This document shows, piece by piece, positions 1 to 9,070 of a DNA stretch of 64,000 nt. The notes beneath the pieces were generated by a model, which was not told where the DNA came from, searched no databases, and saw only the letters and a program-made list of their open reading frames with translations. Each line of letters starts with the position of its first letter. Position 1 is the first letter of the stretch. A program made the translations under genes and the position numbers. The stretch comes from CAYQOX01 sp964419335 (GTDB taxonomy: Bacteria > Hinthialibacterota > Hinthialibacteria > Hinthialibacterales > Hinthialibacteraceae), in the NCBI GenBank assembly GCA_964419335.1, contig CAYQOX010000023.1, positions 6,237 through 70,236 of the forward strand, written 5' to 3'.

Positions 1-531
1 ATCATCCAACATGCCATAACGCATAAACAATCGCTTTTCCCAGGGAAGGCCTTCCCCGAGTAAACGGAAAGCCATTTTGTTTGTCATTTTCCAATGCAGA
101 CGGGTTAACGATTTAAGGGTGGGACGACGCTCCTCTTGTTCGCAATTTTCGAGTTTCTCCAACAGGTACTTTACTTCATCGGCTTCTTCTTCTCCCTCCA
201 AAACCGCGCTCAAGAATTTCCCCGCTTCAAAATTCATGGAAGGCTTTGGGGGGAGTTGACCTTCTGGCATCTCGATGGGCTTTTTTGGAGTTTGATCTTC
301 TTTGGATGAAGCAGCTTCGCTAGCCTGATTCGATTCACCACCCGAGGCTTGAATTTTTAGTTTCTTTTTGTTTGTGTTATAGGTTTTCCGCTCTTGCACT
401 AATGTTGTAAGTTTATTACGCAGCTCGGCAATTTCTTCATCCCGCTTCTTGAGCATGACATGGTACTTTTTCACTTTTTGCTCAAGATTTTTAATATATT
501 GAGTGATTTGCTCTTTCTTATTCTCGGTCAC
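1..531 (-). CDS. Coiled-coil hypothetical protein, 3' end outside window
   Basis: The frame is open from the window edge to a GTG at 529-531 (177 codons), preceded by GGGAG about 12 nt upstream; no ATG lies further upstream in frame. The first 60 residues are charged and heptad-like (KNLEQKVKKYHVMLKKRDEE), consistent with a coiled coil. A Ser/Pro/Glu-rich linker follows, then a more conserved-looking segment with RLHWKMTNKMAFRLLGEG. There is no signal peptide or membrane segment. I do not recognise the family. It is the last visible gene of the ftsH-to-rpe minus-strand run but sits 242 nt after rpe, so it may have its own promoter. Confidence 0.7.
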   Translation of the reverse strand, partial: MTENKKEQITQYIKNLEQKVKKYHVMLKKRDEEIAELRNKLTTLVQERKTYNTNKKKLKIQASGGESNQASEAASSKEDQTPKKPIEMPEGQLPPKPSMNFEAGKFLSAVLEGEEEADEVKYLLEKLENCEQEERRPTLKSLTRLHWKMTNKMAFRLLGEGLPWEKRLFMRYGMLDD

Positions 532-773
532 CTAGATTCACATCTCCCTATTTCATGGATAGTGGCTTTCATCGACGGGGAATCATGCTTTCCTATTCTC
601 CTTTGGCGCAAAGAAAGATCCTATTGGAAGTATATATTGTAATGTAATATTGAGTAAATCAATATGCTGTAAAGAAATTCTCTTAAAAATGATCGATAGA
701 ATAAGAGGATATAGGGAGAATGAATCAAACGGATGCGTGTCATCACGCTGGGCTTTCGCTTTGGCAATACGCT

Positions 774-1478
774 TCACACCACGGGTAAGGGTCGATATTC
801 CTTAATCATGTGGTTTAATTGGTGATAAGCAGCAACAGGATCGGGCTGATCAAAGATCGCGTGCCCCATGACGATCTCATCTGCACCCGCTTGGCGTACC
901 AAACGAATGGTATCCACATTAACCCCTCCATCAACCTGAATCGCGTAATCCATTCCACATTCTTCACGCCGCTCCCTCAACCATTGAATCTTGGGCAAAA
1001 CCTCAGGAAGAAGCGTCTGTCCTCCAAAACCAGGATGCACCGTCATAACCAAGACCAGATCCACTTGCTCCAAAAATATATCCACATCGTGCACATCCGT
1101 AGCGGGATTAAGGACAATCCCCGGCATTTTCCCGCGCCCCCGAATCATGCTCAAAACATCGCGGACATTCATTTTTGTTTCCACATGAATGGAAAGACTT
1201 CGAACACTATCAAAATCAAACCACCGAATATGATCATCGGGATTATCGACCATCAGATGGACATCAAATTGGCTTTTTAAATAAGGTTGAATGCTCTCAA
1301 TCAACAACGGCCCCATGGTGAGATTGGGGACAAAGTGCCCATCCATAACATCAAAGTGAAATAGATCTGCCCCAGCCTTTTCTAATTTAAGAAGCACTTC
1401 ACCAAGGTTCATAAAAGGTGCAGATAACAACGACGGCAAGACTTTCGCTCGATCTTTCATTTTTACTGACAACACCAT
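774..1478 (-). CDS. rpe: Ribulose-phosphate 3-epimerase
   Basis: Interconverts D-ribulose 5-phosphate and D-xylulose 5-phosphate in the pentose phosphate pathway; a cytoplasmic TIM barrel. At 234 aa it has the normal length and the family landmarks: LPSLLSA near the N-terminus, HFDVMDGHFVPN (metal-binding His and catalytic Asp), VHLMVDNP, MTVHPGFGGQ and the phosphate-binding VDGGVN. The ATG at 1478 starts 4 nt after the pdxJ stop, suggesting translational coupling; a second ATG seven codons in would fit the family start equally well. It follows pdxJ in the ftsH-folP-cdaA-ybbR-pdxJ-rpe run. Confidence 0.95.
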   Translation of the reverse strand: MVLSVKMKDRAKVLPSLLSAPFMNLGEVLLKLEKAGADLFHFDVMDGHFVPNLTMGPLLIESIQPYLKSQFDVHLMVDNPDDHIRWFDFDSVRSLSIHVETKMNVRDVLSMIRGRGKMPGIVLNPATDVHDVDIFLEQVDLVLVMTVHPGFGGQTLLPEVLPKIQWLRERREECGMDYAIQVDGGVNVDTIRLVRQAGADEIVMGHAIFDQPDPVAAYHQLNHMIKEYRPLPVV

Positions 1479-1482
1479 TGTA

Positions 1483-2217
1483 CTAACGACTCGTTTTCTC
1501 CGCGCGCCACAAGATCTCTTTCATTTCATGTACGGCACGTTCCATACCAACCATAACCGCATGAGATACTATACTATGCCCTGTATGAATCCAGTCAACC
1601 AAAGGGGAAGCGGCCAAAGCAAAAGTGTTACGATAATGCAAACCATGCCCCACATTACCTCGTAAACCTAAATTGTACGCATGTTGCAAAGCATTGATGA
1701 CAATATCAAACTCTTGCTTTTCCTCTTTCTTGTTCCGGGCGAGAGCATACGGTCCCGTATGAATTTCTACATACTGTGCGCCTAGTGAATGCGCGGCGGT
1801 AATTTCATCCTTCACTGCATCAATAAATATACTCACTACGATCCTAGCATCCAGCAATTTTTGAATATTTCCACGCAACTTGGATTCACGACCCACAACT
1901 TTTAACCCACTCTCCGTCGTGCGTTCCTCACGTAACTCTGGAACCAAAGTACAAGCATGCGGCTGCACCTTCAGGGCTAAATCGACCATCTCATCCGTCA
2001 AGGCCATTTCCAGCGTCAGAGGAACTTGCAACACCTCTTTCAGCAACATCACATCACGATCTTGTATATGACGCCGATCTTCCCGGGGATGAACCGTAAT
2101 TCCATCGGCGCCCCCCATCTGGGCCAACACCGCACCATCCACTGGATCCGGGTAGGAGGTATTCCTTGATTGCCTTAAGGTAGCAATATGATCAATATTT
2201 ACAGAGAGTTTCACCAT
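1483..2217 (-). CDS. pdxJ: Pyridoxine 5'-phosphate synthase
   Basis: Condenses 1-deoxy-D-xylulose 5-phosphate with 3-amino-2-oxopropyl phosphate to pyridoxine 5'-phosphate, the last step of the DXP-dependent vitamin B6 pathway. The N-terminus VNIDHIATLRQ and ITVHPREDRRHIQDRD carry the substrate-binding His/Arg set of PdxJ; GHGLHYRN and WIHTGHSIV near the C-terminus are typical. The start is the ATG at 2217, preceded by GGGAGA at good spacing; a TTG five codons upstream overlaps this site and is less likely. Length is 244 aa, normal for the family. Its place after ybbR is common in several phyla. Confidence 0.95.
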   Translation of the reverse strand: MVKLSVNIDHIATLRQSRNTSYPDPVDGAVLAQMGGADGITVHPREDRRHIQDRDVMLLKEVLQVPLTLEMALTDEMVDLALKVQPHACTLVPELREERTTESGLKVVGRESKLRGNIQKLLDARIVVSIFIDAVKDEITAAHSLGAQYVEIHTGPYALARNKKEEKQEFDIVINALQHAYNLGLRGNVGHGLHYRNTFALAASPLVDWIHTGHSIVSHAVMVGMERAVHEMKEILWRAEKTSR

Positions 2218-2311
2218 GAGCGGTTCTCCCAATTAAACCAAAGTTCTTTTCGGTTGTTTTTACATTCATACAACCCGGTTATTTATGAGAAATCTATTTC
2301 TCTTCTCCATA

Positions 2312-3070
2312 TTATTGCATTTTTATGGTAACCGTTACCCCGCGAATGTCATCACGCACAGGACGAACATCTCTCCCTTCTTCTTGTATAGGTAAAAAGA
2401 AAGGTGGAGTGTCTTCTTCGATTAAATTCAAATCCAACACCTCTGTCGATACAGATTCAATCCGGCTTAAAGCAGCCCGATCCCCCGTCATCACGATAGA
2501 CGGGGGATCAACCACAATTTCATCTAATTCTTGATCATGCGTTAATACTCCCCGGCTGGGGACAATCACTTCCACATGTTTTTGCGCACGTAAGAGTGGA
2601 ATGAGCACTTGATCCGTGTTGGTGACATCGACCTCAGGGGGCTCTTCTTCCAAATTCCAAGGTTTAATCACTAGCGTTATTTGACTTGGAGTTATGGATG
2701 CTTCCACAACAGAAATTCGAAGCTGGTCACGCTCTTCTAGATTGGTTTGAAACATATCTTCCGTTAACAACAAATTCACCGGTTCATTCGGTTCTGGTAA
2801 TTTAACTTTCGACAAATCAATACGAAAACGCGTTACCTCGGGGCGCAGTAATTCTAAAATATTCTTTGGACCATGGAGGGTAAGAGATACTTCGGGGGGA
2901 ATCCACGATTCGGGAAGATATAAATTGCGCGGCATATTTTCCACCATAACGGAAACATCGTTTAAGGTCAGTGGATTAATGCGTTCCTGCCCTTTAATCC
3001 ATACTAACCCCACCGCCAATAACAAAGCAATTAATTTTAGTTCCAAATTATTGGTGAGCCATTTGATCAT
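2312..3070 (-). CDS. YbbR-domain protein (CdaR-like)
   Basis: 252 aa with one N-terminal membrane anchor (about residues 10-25, LKLIALLLAVGLVWI) followed by extracytoplasmic beta-rich YbbR repeats, with recurring phrases such as EVSLTLHGPKNILELL and PPSIVMTGDRAALSRIESV. In Firmicutes the YbbR protein CdaR binds and modulates the diadenylate cyclase CdaA. The start ATG overlaps the cdaA stop as ATGA, so the two are translationally coupled, which supports a cyclase-partner role here. Fewer repeats than the four-domain B. subtilis CdaR. The role is inferred from domain and synteny. Confidence 0.85.
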   Translation of the reverse strand: MIKWLTNNLELKLIALLLAVGLVWIKGQERINPLTLNDVSVMVENMPRNLYLPESWIPPEVSLTLHGPKNILELLRPEVTRFRIDLSKVKLPEPNEPVNLLLTEDMFQTNLEERDQLRISVVEASITPSQITLVIKPWNLEEEPPEVDVTNTDQVLIPLLRAQKHVEVIVPSRGVLTHDQELDEIVVDPPSIVMTGDRAALSRIESVSTEVLDLNLIEEDTPPFFLPIQEEGRDVRPVRDDIRGVTVTIKMQ

Positions 3071-3834
3071 GAAGCACTTCGTCCTTTACTTACAACGTTG
3101 GGAAGTACCCGTGGAAACTTATCTATATCAATCGCGCGTGTAATGGTCGCGTTAATCGCAAGCGAAACCGAGCCGGTTTCTTCCGAAATGATCACCACCA
3201 CCGCATCGGTTTCCTCCGCCAATCCCAAGGCCGCCATGTGCCGAGTTCCATAGCGCGTATCGATTTTTTCCCGTTCGCTCAGAGGTAACAAACACGCAGC
3301 CGCCGCGATACGACCATCCCGGATAATCACCGCTCCATCATGAAGGGGAGTAAGAGGAGAAAAGATAGAAACCAACAACTCCGAGGAAACCTCAGAATCC
3401 ATACTAACCCCGGTATCAATAAATCCCTGCAGACTGGTACTACGTTCGAAAACGATCAAGGCTCCTATATGCCGTTTCGCTAAGACTTCAACCGCTTGAA
3501 TCACTTCAGAAAAAATGGGATCCTGAAGGTTTTTAGAACGCCGAAACAATCGGCTGCGGGTCATTTCTGACACCGCGCGGCGGAATTCTGGAGCGTACAA
3601 AATGACCAACCCAATAAAACATGGCAACAAGAGAGAACTCAAAACCCAATACAAGGTAACCAGGTTGAAATATTTACAAACATAGGAGCAGATGATCAGC
3701 AGAATCATAAACTGAAACACCTGCATGGCCCGGGTTCCACGTACAGCCTTTAGAACAAGATATATCATCCACCATAAGATGAATATCTCAAGTAATGTGA
3801 TTGTGGCATCTTGCCCGAAGATTTTTATCCACAT
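3067..3834 (-). CDS. cdaA: Membrane diadenylate cyclase (c-di-AMP synthase)
   Basis: Makes cyclic di-AMP from two ATP. The 255-aa protein has three N-terminal membrane helices (about residues 10-85) and a DAC domain from about 95 with LYAPEFRRAV, the catalytic DGA motif in PLHDGAVIIRDG and the SEETGSVSLA tail. The usual GTRHR(A) motif reads GTRHM(A): the last Arg of RHR is Met, confirmed at codon level (CACATG on the coding strand). That residue contacts the ATP phosphates in the family, so activity may be changed. Gene order folP-cdaA-ybbR is the classic CdaA arrangement. ATG at 3834, weak ribosome site. Confidence 0.93.
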   Translation of the reverse strand: MWIKIFGQDATITLLEIFILWWMIYLVLKAVRGTRAMQVFQFMILLIICSYVCKYFNLVTLYWVLSSLLLPCFIGLVILYAPEFRRAVSEMTRSRLFRRSKNLQDPIFSEVIQAVEVLAKRHIGALIVFERSTSLQGFIDTGVSMDSEVSSELLVSIFSPLTPLHDGAVIIRDGRIAAAACLLPLSEREKIDTRYGTRHMAALGLAEETDAVVVIISEETGSVSLAINATITRAIDIDKFPRVLPNVVSKGRSAS

Positions 3835-4053
3835 GGAGCCGTTCTATCCTATGATCCAATCATCAATTATGATTAACACCTCAATACTCAACACGGAAAC
3901 AAAAAGAAGATGGCTTCACCGTTTATGGTGAAATGAAAAAATAATTCGAAATATCGGGCAAACCGAAAGAACCTATTTTATCAAAAGTTAATACTTCTTT
4001 CTTCTTATTTCGCTTTAAGAGAAATAAGTCGTATCTGGCACCAAAGCCTCTAT

Positions 4054-4902
4054 TTAGAAAATCGATTCTGTTTTAATTGCATCGACCACTCGTACTACAT
4101 CTCGCATGGCAATAATATCGTGCACCCGTACGATATCAGCCCCTCTCAATACACTCGCGGCCACCGCCCCAGCACTCCCCATAAGCCTATTATGCGCTTC
4201 CCTACCTGTCACTTTTCCAATAAACGATTTGCGCGAAACCCCGACCAAAAGAGGAAACCCATACCAACGAATTTTGTCTAAATGTTGCAGAATAGATAAA
4301 TTCTGTTCAGGTGTTTTGCCAAAGCCAATTCCAGGATCCAATACAATCTGCTCTTCCTTCACCCCTAAATTCAAAGCCAAATCAATCTGTCGTTCAAAAT
4401 ATTCGCGAATTTCGGTCACAATATCAACGTAATTCGTCATTTCCTGCATAGTCTGGGGCGTCCCACGCATGTGCATCAACACATACCCCGCTTCCCATTC
4501 GGCACAAAGTTCTGCTAGCCGCGGATCCCGCTGCAACCCGCTGATATCATTCACGATCGAGGCACCTGCCTCTAAGGCCTGCTTTGCCACGTCATATTTT
4601 ACAGTATCAACAGAAATAACGATGGAAGATTCTGGAAAGACTTCCTCAATGACGGGAATCACACGGCGTAACTCTTCTTCTTCTGACACAGGCTCAGCCC
4701 CCGGACGAGAAGATTCGCCTCCAATGTCAAGAATATCTGCACCTTCGTCAATGATTTCATAGGCGCGATGAATTGCATCCTCAGTATCATAATAGGAAGC
4801 TCCATCGCTAAAAGAGTCGGGCGTTACATTCAAAACCCCCATGATGAGGGTTTTTTCACCGCAAATGAAAGAAGTATTACGGCATTTCCATCCCCGCTTC
4901 AT
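4054..4902 (-). CDS. folP: Dihydropteroate synthase
   Basis: Joins 6-hydroxymethyl-7,8-dihydropterin diphosphate and p-aminobenzoate in folate synthesis. TIM-barrel landmarks are complete: IMGVLNVTPDSFSDG, DILDIGGESSRPGAEPV, NDISG, DPGIGFGKT, VGVSRKSFIG and RVHD near the C-terminus. I place the start at the ATG at 4902, which has GGGAG seven bases upstream; an in-frame ATG at 4918-4920 and a TTG at 4923 overlap or precede that site. 282 aa, normal length. It lies between ftsH and cdaA on the same strand, with about 190 nt to ftsH. Confidence 0.95.
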   Translation of the reverse strand: MKRGWKCRNTSFICGEKTLIMGVLNVTPDSFSDGASYYDTEDAIHRAYEIIDEGADILDIGGESSRPGAEPVSEEEELRRVIPVIEEVFPESSIVISVDTVKYDVAKQALEAGASIVNDISGLQRDPRLAELCAEWEAGYVLMHMRGTPQTMQEMTNYVDIVTEIREYFERQIDLALNLGVKEEQIVLDPGIGFGKTPEQNLSILQHLDKIRWYGFPLLVGVSRKSFIGKVTGREAHNRLMGSAGAVAASVLRGADIVRVHDIIAMRDVVRVVDAIKTESIF

Positions 4903-5089
4903 AGTACCGCTCCCAATCATCAAAAACTTTGAGCGTATGTTTCTTATTTATCAACACCATAGGAACAAGTAAATTATGGTAAGTGACATTCAGCGAGAGA
5001 ACGTTGAAAAGAAGTGGATCCAACTTCCAACGACGTACAACCATTTACACCAAAAGGAAGATTAATGCGAAGTCCAGAACATAAAAATC

Positions 5090-7063
5090 CTAGGAAGAAG
5101 AAGGATTCTCCGGAGTATTTGCGGTCTCGGAGACTTTCGTTTCATCTTCCTGAGCAAGTTCTCCGGCAGGAGTTTCTTGTGAGGTTCCTTCCTCACTGGA
5201 TGATAAAACACCATCCCCCTCCGCATCATTACGTTTGGCCTTGGTTTTTGAAATTAACTCTTTCACTTCATCCGCAGAAAGAACTTCGTGTTCTAACAAG
5301 GCTTGAGCCAAGCCGTCTAGGCAATCGCTATTCTCTTCCAAAATATTCTTCGCACGATGATAACATTCGTCTACAATCTGACGAACTTCCTTATCAATTT
5401 CGAAAGCGATTTCTTCGCTGTACTCACGGTCTTTGTTGAGATCACGTCCTAAGAAAACTTGATTTTCATTCACCCCAAAGGTAAGAGGTCCCAGCTTATC
5501 GCTCATACCAAACTTACACACCATTTTATGAGCAATATCTGTAACATGCTCCAAATCATTTTGGGCACCCGTGGTCACATCGCCAAAGATAATATCTTCG
5601 GCTACACGCCCACCCAGCAGGGTCACCATCCGTGCCATCAACTCATTACGGGTGGTCAAGTAGCGGTCCTCTAAGGGGAGGTGCATGGTATAACCGAGAG
5701 CCCGCCCACGGGGTAAAATAGAGACTTTATGCACGGGATCGATATCATCAAGATCGATGCTCACTAAGGCGTGTCCCGCTTCATGAAAGGCAACGATTTT
5801 CTTTTCTTTATCCGTAATCGCACGGCTTTTCCGTTCAGGGCCCGCCGTAACTCGTTCGATGGCTTCTTCAAAATCTTCCATCTGAACACAATCTTTGTTT
5901 TTACGAGCAGCAAGCAGCGCCGCTTCATTCACAGTGTTATAGAGATCGGCTCCTGAAAATCCCGGTGTACGCCGCGCCAATATGTTCATGTCCACATCTT
6001 TATCTAGAACGACATTCTTTGTATGGACTTTAAGAATCCCTTCGCGACCGTTCAAATCAGGAAGATCGATAATCACCTGGCGGTCAAAACGTCCTGGACG
6101 CAACAAGGCAGGATCGAGAACATCAGGCCGGTTGGTGGCCGCGATTAGAATCACTTCCTCATTCGTATTAAAACCATCCATCTCGACTAGCAACTGATTC
6201 AAAGTTTGTTCGCGTTCATCATGACCACCGCCAACCCCGGCAAACCGCTGACGGCCAACAGCATCTATTTCATCCATAAAGATAATGCATGGAGAGTGTT
6301 TTTTTCCTTGCTCAAATAAATCTCGCACCCGTGAAGCCCCGACGCCGACAAACATTTCCACAAAGTCGGAACCGCTGATGCTAAAGAAAGGTACGTTCGC
6401 TTCCCCCGCAACCGCCCGCGCGAGAAGAGTTTTGCCTGTCCCTGGAGGGCCATGCAGCAACACCCCATGCGGGATTTTCCCCCCCAGTTTTTGGAACTTA
6501 TGAGGATCCTTAAGAAACTCGACCACTTCGTGCAGTTCTTCTTTGGCCTCATCACAGCCCGCCACATTGGAAAAGTATACTTTATCCTGGGTTTCGCTAT
6601 TTAACCGAGCCCGACTTTTGCCAAAGGACATGGCCTTGCTTCCACCGACCTGCATTTGCCGCAAGATAAAAAACCAAATACCGATTATCAGCAAAATCGG
6701 CAACAGACTGGTCATAATGGTGAACATCCAGTTGCTGTCTGTTTGTCCCCGATAAACAAATCCTTCATTATTTTCATGGTATTCATCAATACGTTCCCAC
6801 ACCTTAGCGCTTAATTCCGCTGAAGAAATCGTCACTTCAAAGGGTTGCTTCTCCTCAGCCGATTGCCCTTTTTCTACCCGATAGCCGGTTATTTTGGTGG
6901 GATAAATTTCTGCTTCCAGCAAACGATAATTGCTCTTGCCTTCCAACGTATCCATGAATTCGCTCAGGTCAAATTTGGCCGGCTTCTCCGTTTGGATATT
7001 GAAAACGACAAGAATGATGATAATGAGAAGAAGACTATATAAGATTACAGTTCGGTTAAACAA
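5090..7063 (-). CDS. ftsH: ATP-dependent zinc metalloprotease FtsH
   Basis: Membrane-bound AAA+ protease that degrades damaged and regulatory proteins. 657 aa: two membrane helices (about 6-22 and 112-133) flanking a periplasmic domain, AAA+ domain with Walker A GPPGTGKT (about 205-212), Walker B IIFMDEID, SRH region ATNRPDVLDPALLRPGRFDR, then the M41 peptidase with zinc motif HEAGH. The C-terminal tail (about 50 residues) is Ser/Glu/Thr-rich and low-complexity. The start is a TTG at 7063 with AAGAGGAAAG upstream; no in-frame ATG fits. It heads the minus-strand run and a candidate promoter lies about 160 nt upstream. Confidence 0.97.
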   Translation of the reverse strand: MFNRTVILYSLLLIIIILVVFNIQTEKPAKFDLSEFMDTLEGKSNYRLLEAEIYPTKITGYRVEKGQSAEEKQPFEVTISSAELSAKVWERIDEYHENNEGFVYRGQTDSNWMFTIMTSLLPILLIIGIWFFILRQMQVGGSKAMSFGKSRARLNSETQDKVYFSNVAGCDEAKEELHEVVEFLKDPHKFQKLGGKIPHGVLLHGPPGTGKTLLARAVAGEANVPFFSISGSDFVEMFVGVGASRVRDLFEQGKKHSPCIIFMDEIDAVGRQRFAGVGGGHDEREQTLNQLLVEMDGFNTNEEVILIAATNRPDVLDPALLRPGRFDRQVIIDLPDLNGREGILKVHTKNVVLDKDVDMNILARRTPGFSGADLYNTVNEAALLAARKNKDCVQMEDFEEAIERVTAGPERKSRAITDKEKKIVAFHEAGHALVSIDLDDIDPVHKVSILPRGRALGYTMHLPLEDRYLTTRNELMARMVTLLGGRVAEDIIFGDVTTGAQNDLEHVTDIAHKMVCKFGMSDKLGPLTFGVNENQVFLGRDLNKDREYSEEIAFEIDKEVRQIVDECYHRAKNILEENSDCLDGLAQALLEHEVLSADEVKELISKTKAKRNDAEGDGVLSSSEEGTSQETPAGELAQEDETKVSETANTPENPSSS

Positions 7064-7221
7064 GATCCGCTTTCCTCTTGTGCAGCTAAAACGCTACGTT
7101 TAGTCAATTCAGAGAGTCTGAAAGGTATAGGGTGGATAACAGCACGCAATCGCCGTTTTTGTCCGCAGAGATCCGCTATATCGTATTTCATTTTTATGCT
7201 TCCTGCGGAACTCATATAATA

Positions 7222-7252
7222 ATTATAGTAAATCATTTGTCAGTTCTGTCAA
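7222..7252 (-). promoter_or_regulatory. Candidate housekeeping promoter for ftsH run
   Basis: On the minus strand TTGACA (7247-7252) is followed, after a 19-nt spacer, by TATAAT (7222-7227). Both hexamers are consensus; the spacer is 2 nt longer than ideal. It points toward ftsH, whose start is about 160 nt downstream. Assignment is by pattern only. Confidence 0.45.
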
Positions 7253-7312
7253 GCAAAGTACGGGCCGATTTGAAAGCATTTTACTTTTTCTTGTAAAGAT
7301 TAGGCTTTTTTG

Positions 7313-9070
7313 TTATTTTTTTTCTTTGATATTAAGCCATAATTCCCCTTGAAATTGTGAACATTGATCTTGAATACGTTGTATTTCCGAAATCATTTGT
7401 TTTCGTCGTTCTTCATGGACAAACTCCCCTTCAAATATAATCTTACATCGACCCAGTTTATATAATTCTTTACACAACTCCATCCCTTCTATTTCTAGTG
7501 TACTTTCACGATTCATCTCGGGTAAAGTAACTTGATTTAAATACGGAAGAATGGGATAAGCTGTCAAGTATTGTTGCTTGTAGCGCCTCAGTCGTGAAAA
7601 TTCAACAACATAAATCGGCTTTTGATGAAAAGTCTGGTAATACATATGCATTCCACTCCGCGGTGAAGGCGTGTAAGGCAAGACGAGCACAGTCTCTGCA
7701 TTGCCTGCGAATCGCTCGGAGTGGGGATCAAACTGGAAGACGGGTAGTGGCTTCCACCCAGTTTCTAAGAGAAAAATGGGAAGGAGAAATACAAGAAGGC
7801 CTATTTTCGTTCTCCTCCGTGAATACCAAGGCGAACGTTCCATTCCCATGATTCCCACCGCGATTAATGCCAGAAATCCTACATAAGAAAATCGAGCAAA
7901 AACGCGCAGCACAGTCAAAGCCGGAAGGCCCTCAAAAACAATCGCTGGAAGCACCAAAGGAAATCCCAAAATTGTTGGAAGATCCTCATTGACCTTCAAC
8001 ATGGGTCCCAGTGATAAGAGCAGAAAAACTACGGCGAGAAGAACCAAAGCCCGCCACTTCCAACAACATGTACGGCCTTTTAACCACCCCCAAAGAATAA
8101 AGAACCATGTTCCTACGAAGAGCACCATACCCGGATGAATAAAAAATTCTTTTTCCTTCGGTACATCGAACCATGGGATCCAGTGCACCAGCCAAGGAGG
8201 AAAAAAAATAGACATAAGATCCATCGACCAATAGATTGAATACTTAAGGTCTACAGGATCAACATAGACTTCTTGAAAAGAAGAAGTACGGGAAGGAGAA
8301 AAATAAAACCATACTAGAATCCCCATGGCGAAACAGGCGAGAGCACATTGGATCCCAAGGTTAAGAATCTTTTTTTTATCCCACCATTCCCAAGCCGAAA
8401 GGAAGAAACGCACAAATGCATAAATTGCAACAAACAATCCGTAATACCAATCGGTCAATCCTGCTAGAAACCATATTAGAGTAAAATACACCCCATTACG
8501 CCAGCGCTGATCGTCCATCCATTTTTCGAAAGCATAAAAGGCAAAAAACATCCAGGCGGTAGAAAAGAGATTAAGATGTTCAAGATGATTCCATCGGTAG
8601 GGACTAAAAGAAGCAATAATACCCAGTAATCCTGCACCAAAAAGCCTTAATCCCAGCGAACGTCCCCATAAGGCCGCTCCGACCCCTGTCAACCAAGTCC
8701 AAAGCAGAAATAAAATATTGTAGGCCATCGAGGGACCCAAAAGCCATGTCATGGGAGACGCGATGATTCCATTCGCTACAGAAAGTGTATGATAGCGAAG
8801 GTCACATCCCCAGGGGTAAAAAATCATATCACTGTACAGGGGGGACTGTCCTTCTTGAAAAACCGAATAAAATACCCACCACAGATTCCACAAATTGGTT
8901 CCTTTATCTCCTACGGGATAATCACCTAGTTGCCCATTGAGGTTGCCAAGCAGTGAGGAACAAAGCACAATCGTGGCAAGGAAAAAGATTGCCATGAAAA
9001 AACGAGCCTCACTTCGCCCAATCCAATTGCAAACCAAAGCCGCTTTGCTTCTCAGCGGTTGTCTCTTCAT
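7313..9070 (-). CDS. Polytopic membrane protein, GT-C/YfhO-like
   Basis: 585 aa with about 11-13 hydrophobic helices. The N-terminal part has features of GT-C membrane glycosyltransferases: an extracytoplasmic loop after helix 1 with GDKGTNLWNLWW and an aromatic SDMIFYPWG segment, then SFSPYRWNHLEHLNLFSTAW, and a soluble C-terminal domain after the last helix (about 470). Likely role: transfer of lipid-linked sugars to an envelope polymer or protein, but no acceptor can be named. The ATG at 9070 has GGAGAG upstream and keeps the first helix complete; with this start the gene overlaps the divergent DUF2723 gene by 77 bp. An internal ATG at 8995 would nearly abolish the overlap but trims the helix. 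Confidence 0.75.
   Translation of the reverse strand: MKRQPLRSKAALVCNWIGRSEARFFMAIFFLATIVLCSSLLGNLNGQLGDYPVGDKGTNLWNLWWVFYSVFQEGQSPLYSDMIFYPWGCDLRYHTLSVANGIIASPMTWLLGPSMAYNILFLLWTWLTGVGAALWGRSLGLRLFGAGLLGIIASFSPYRWNHLEHLNLFSTAWMFFAFYAFEKWMDDQRWRNGVYFTLIWFLAGLTDWYYGLFVAIYAFVRFFLSAWEWWDKKKILNLGIQCALACFAMGILVWFYFSPSRTSSFQEVYVDPVDLKYSIYWSMDLMSIFFPPWLVHWIPWFDVPKEKEFFIHPGMVLFVGTWFFILWGWLKGRTCCWKWRALVLLAVVFLLLSLGPMLKVNEDLPTILGFPLVLPAIVFEGLPALTVLRVFARFSYVGFLALIAVGIMGMERSPWYSRRRTKIGLLVFLLPIFLLETGWKPLPVFQFDPHSERFAGNAETVLVLPYTPSPRSGMHMYYQTFHQKPIYVVEFSRLRRYKQQYLTAYPILPYLNQVTLPEMNRESTLEIEGMELCKELYKLGRCKIIFEGEFVHEERRKQMISEIQRIQDQCSQFQGELWLNIKEKK

Noticed and set aside
583..777. 64-codon ORF after rpe
   Set aside because: Overlaps the rpe 3' end, no recognisable features, low-complexity hydrophobic composition.
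7045..7236. 63-codon ORF upstream of ftsH
   Set aside because: It overlaps the ftsH start, has mixed composition and no homology or ribosome-site support; the sequence is better explained as ftsH leader.
8964..9016. Sigma54 promoter before the DUF2723 gene
   Set aside because: TGGCA and TTGC are present but the GG-to-GC spacing is 14 instead of 10.
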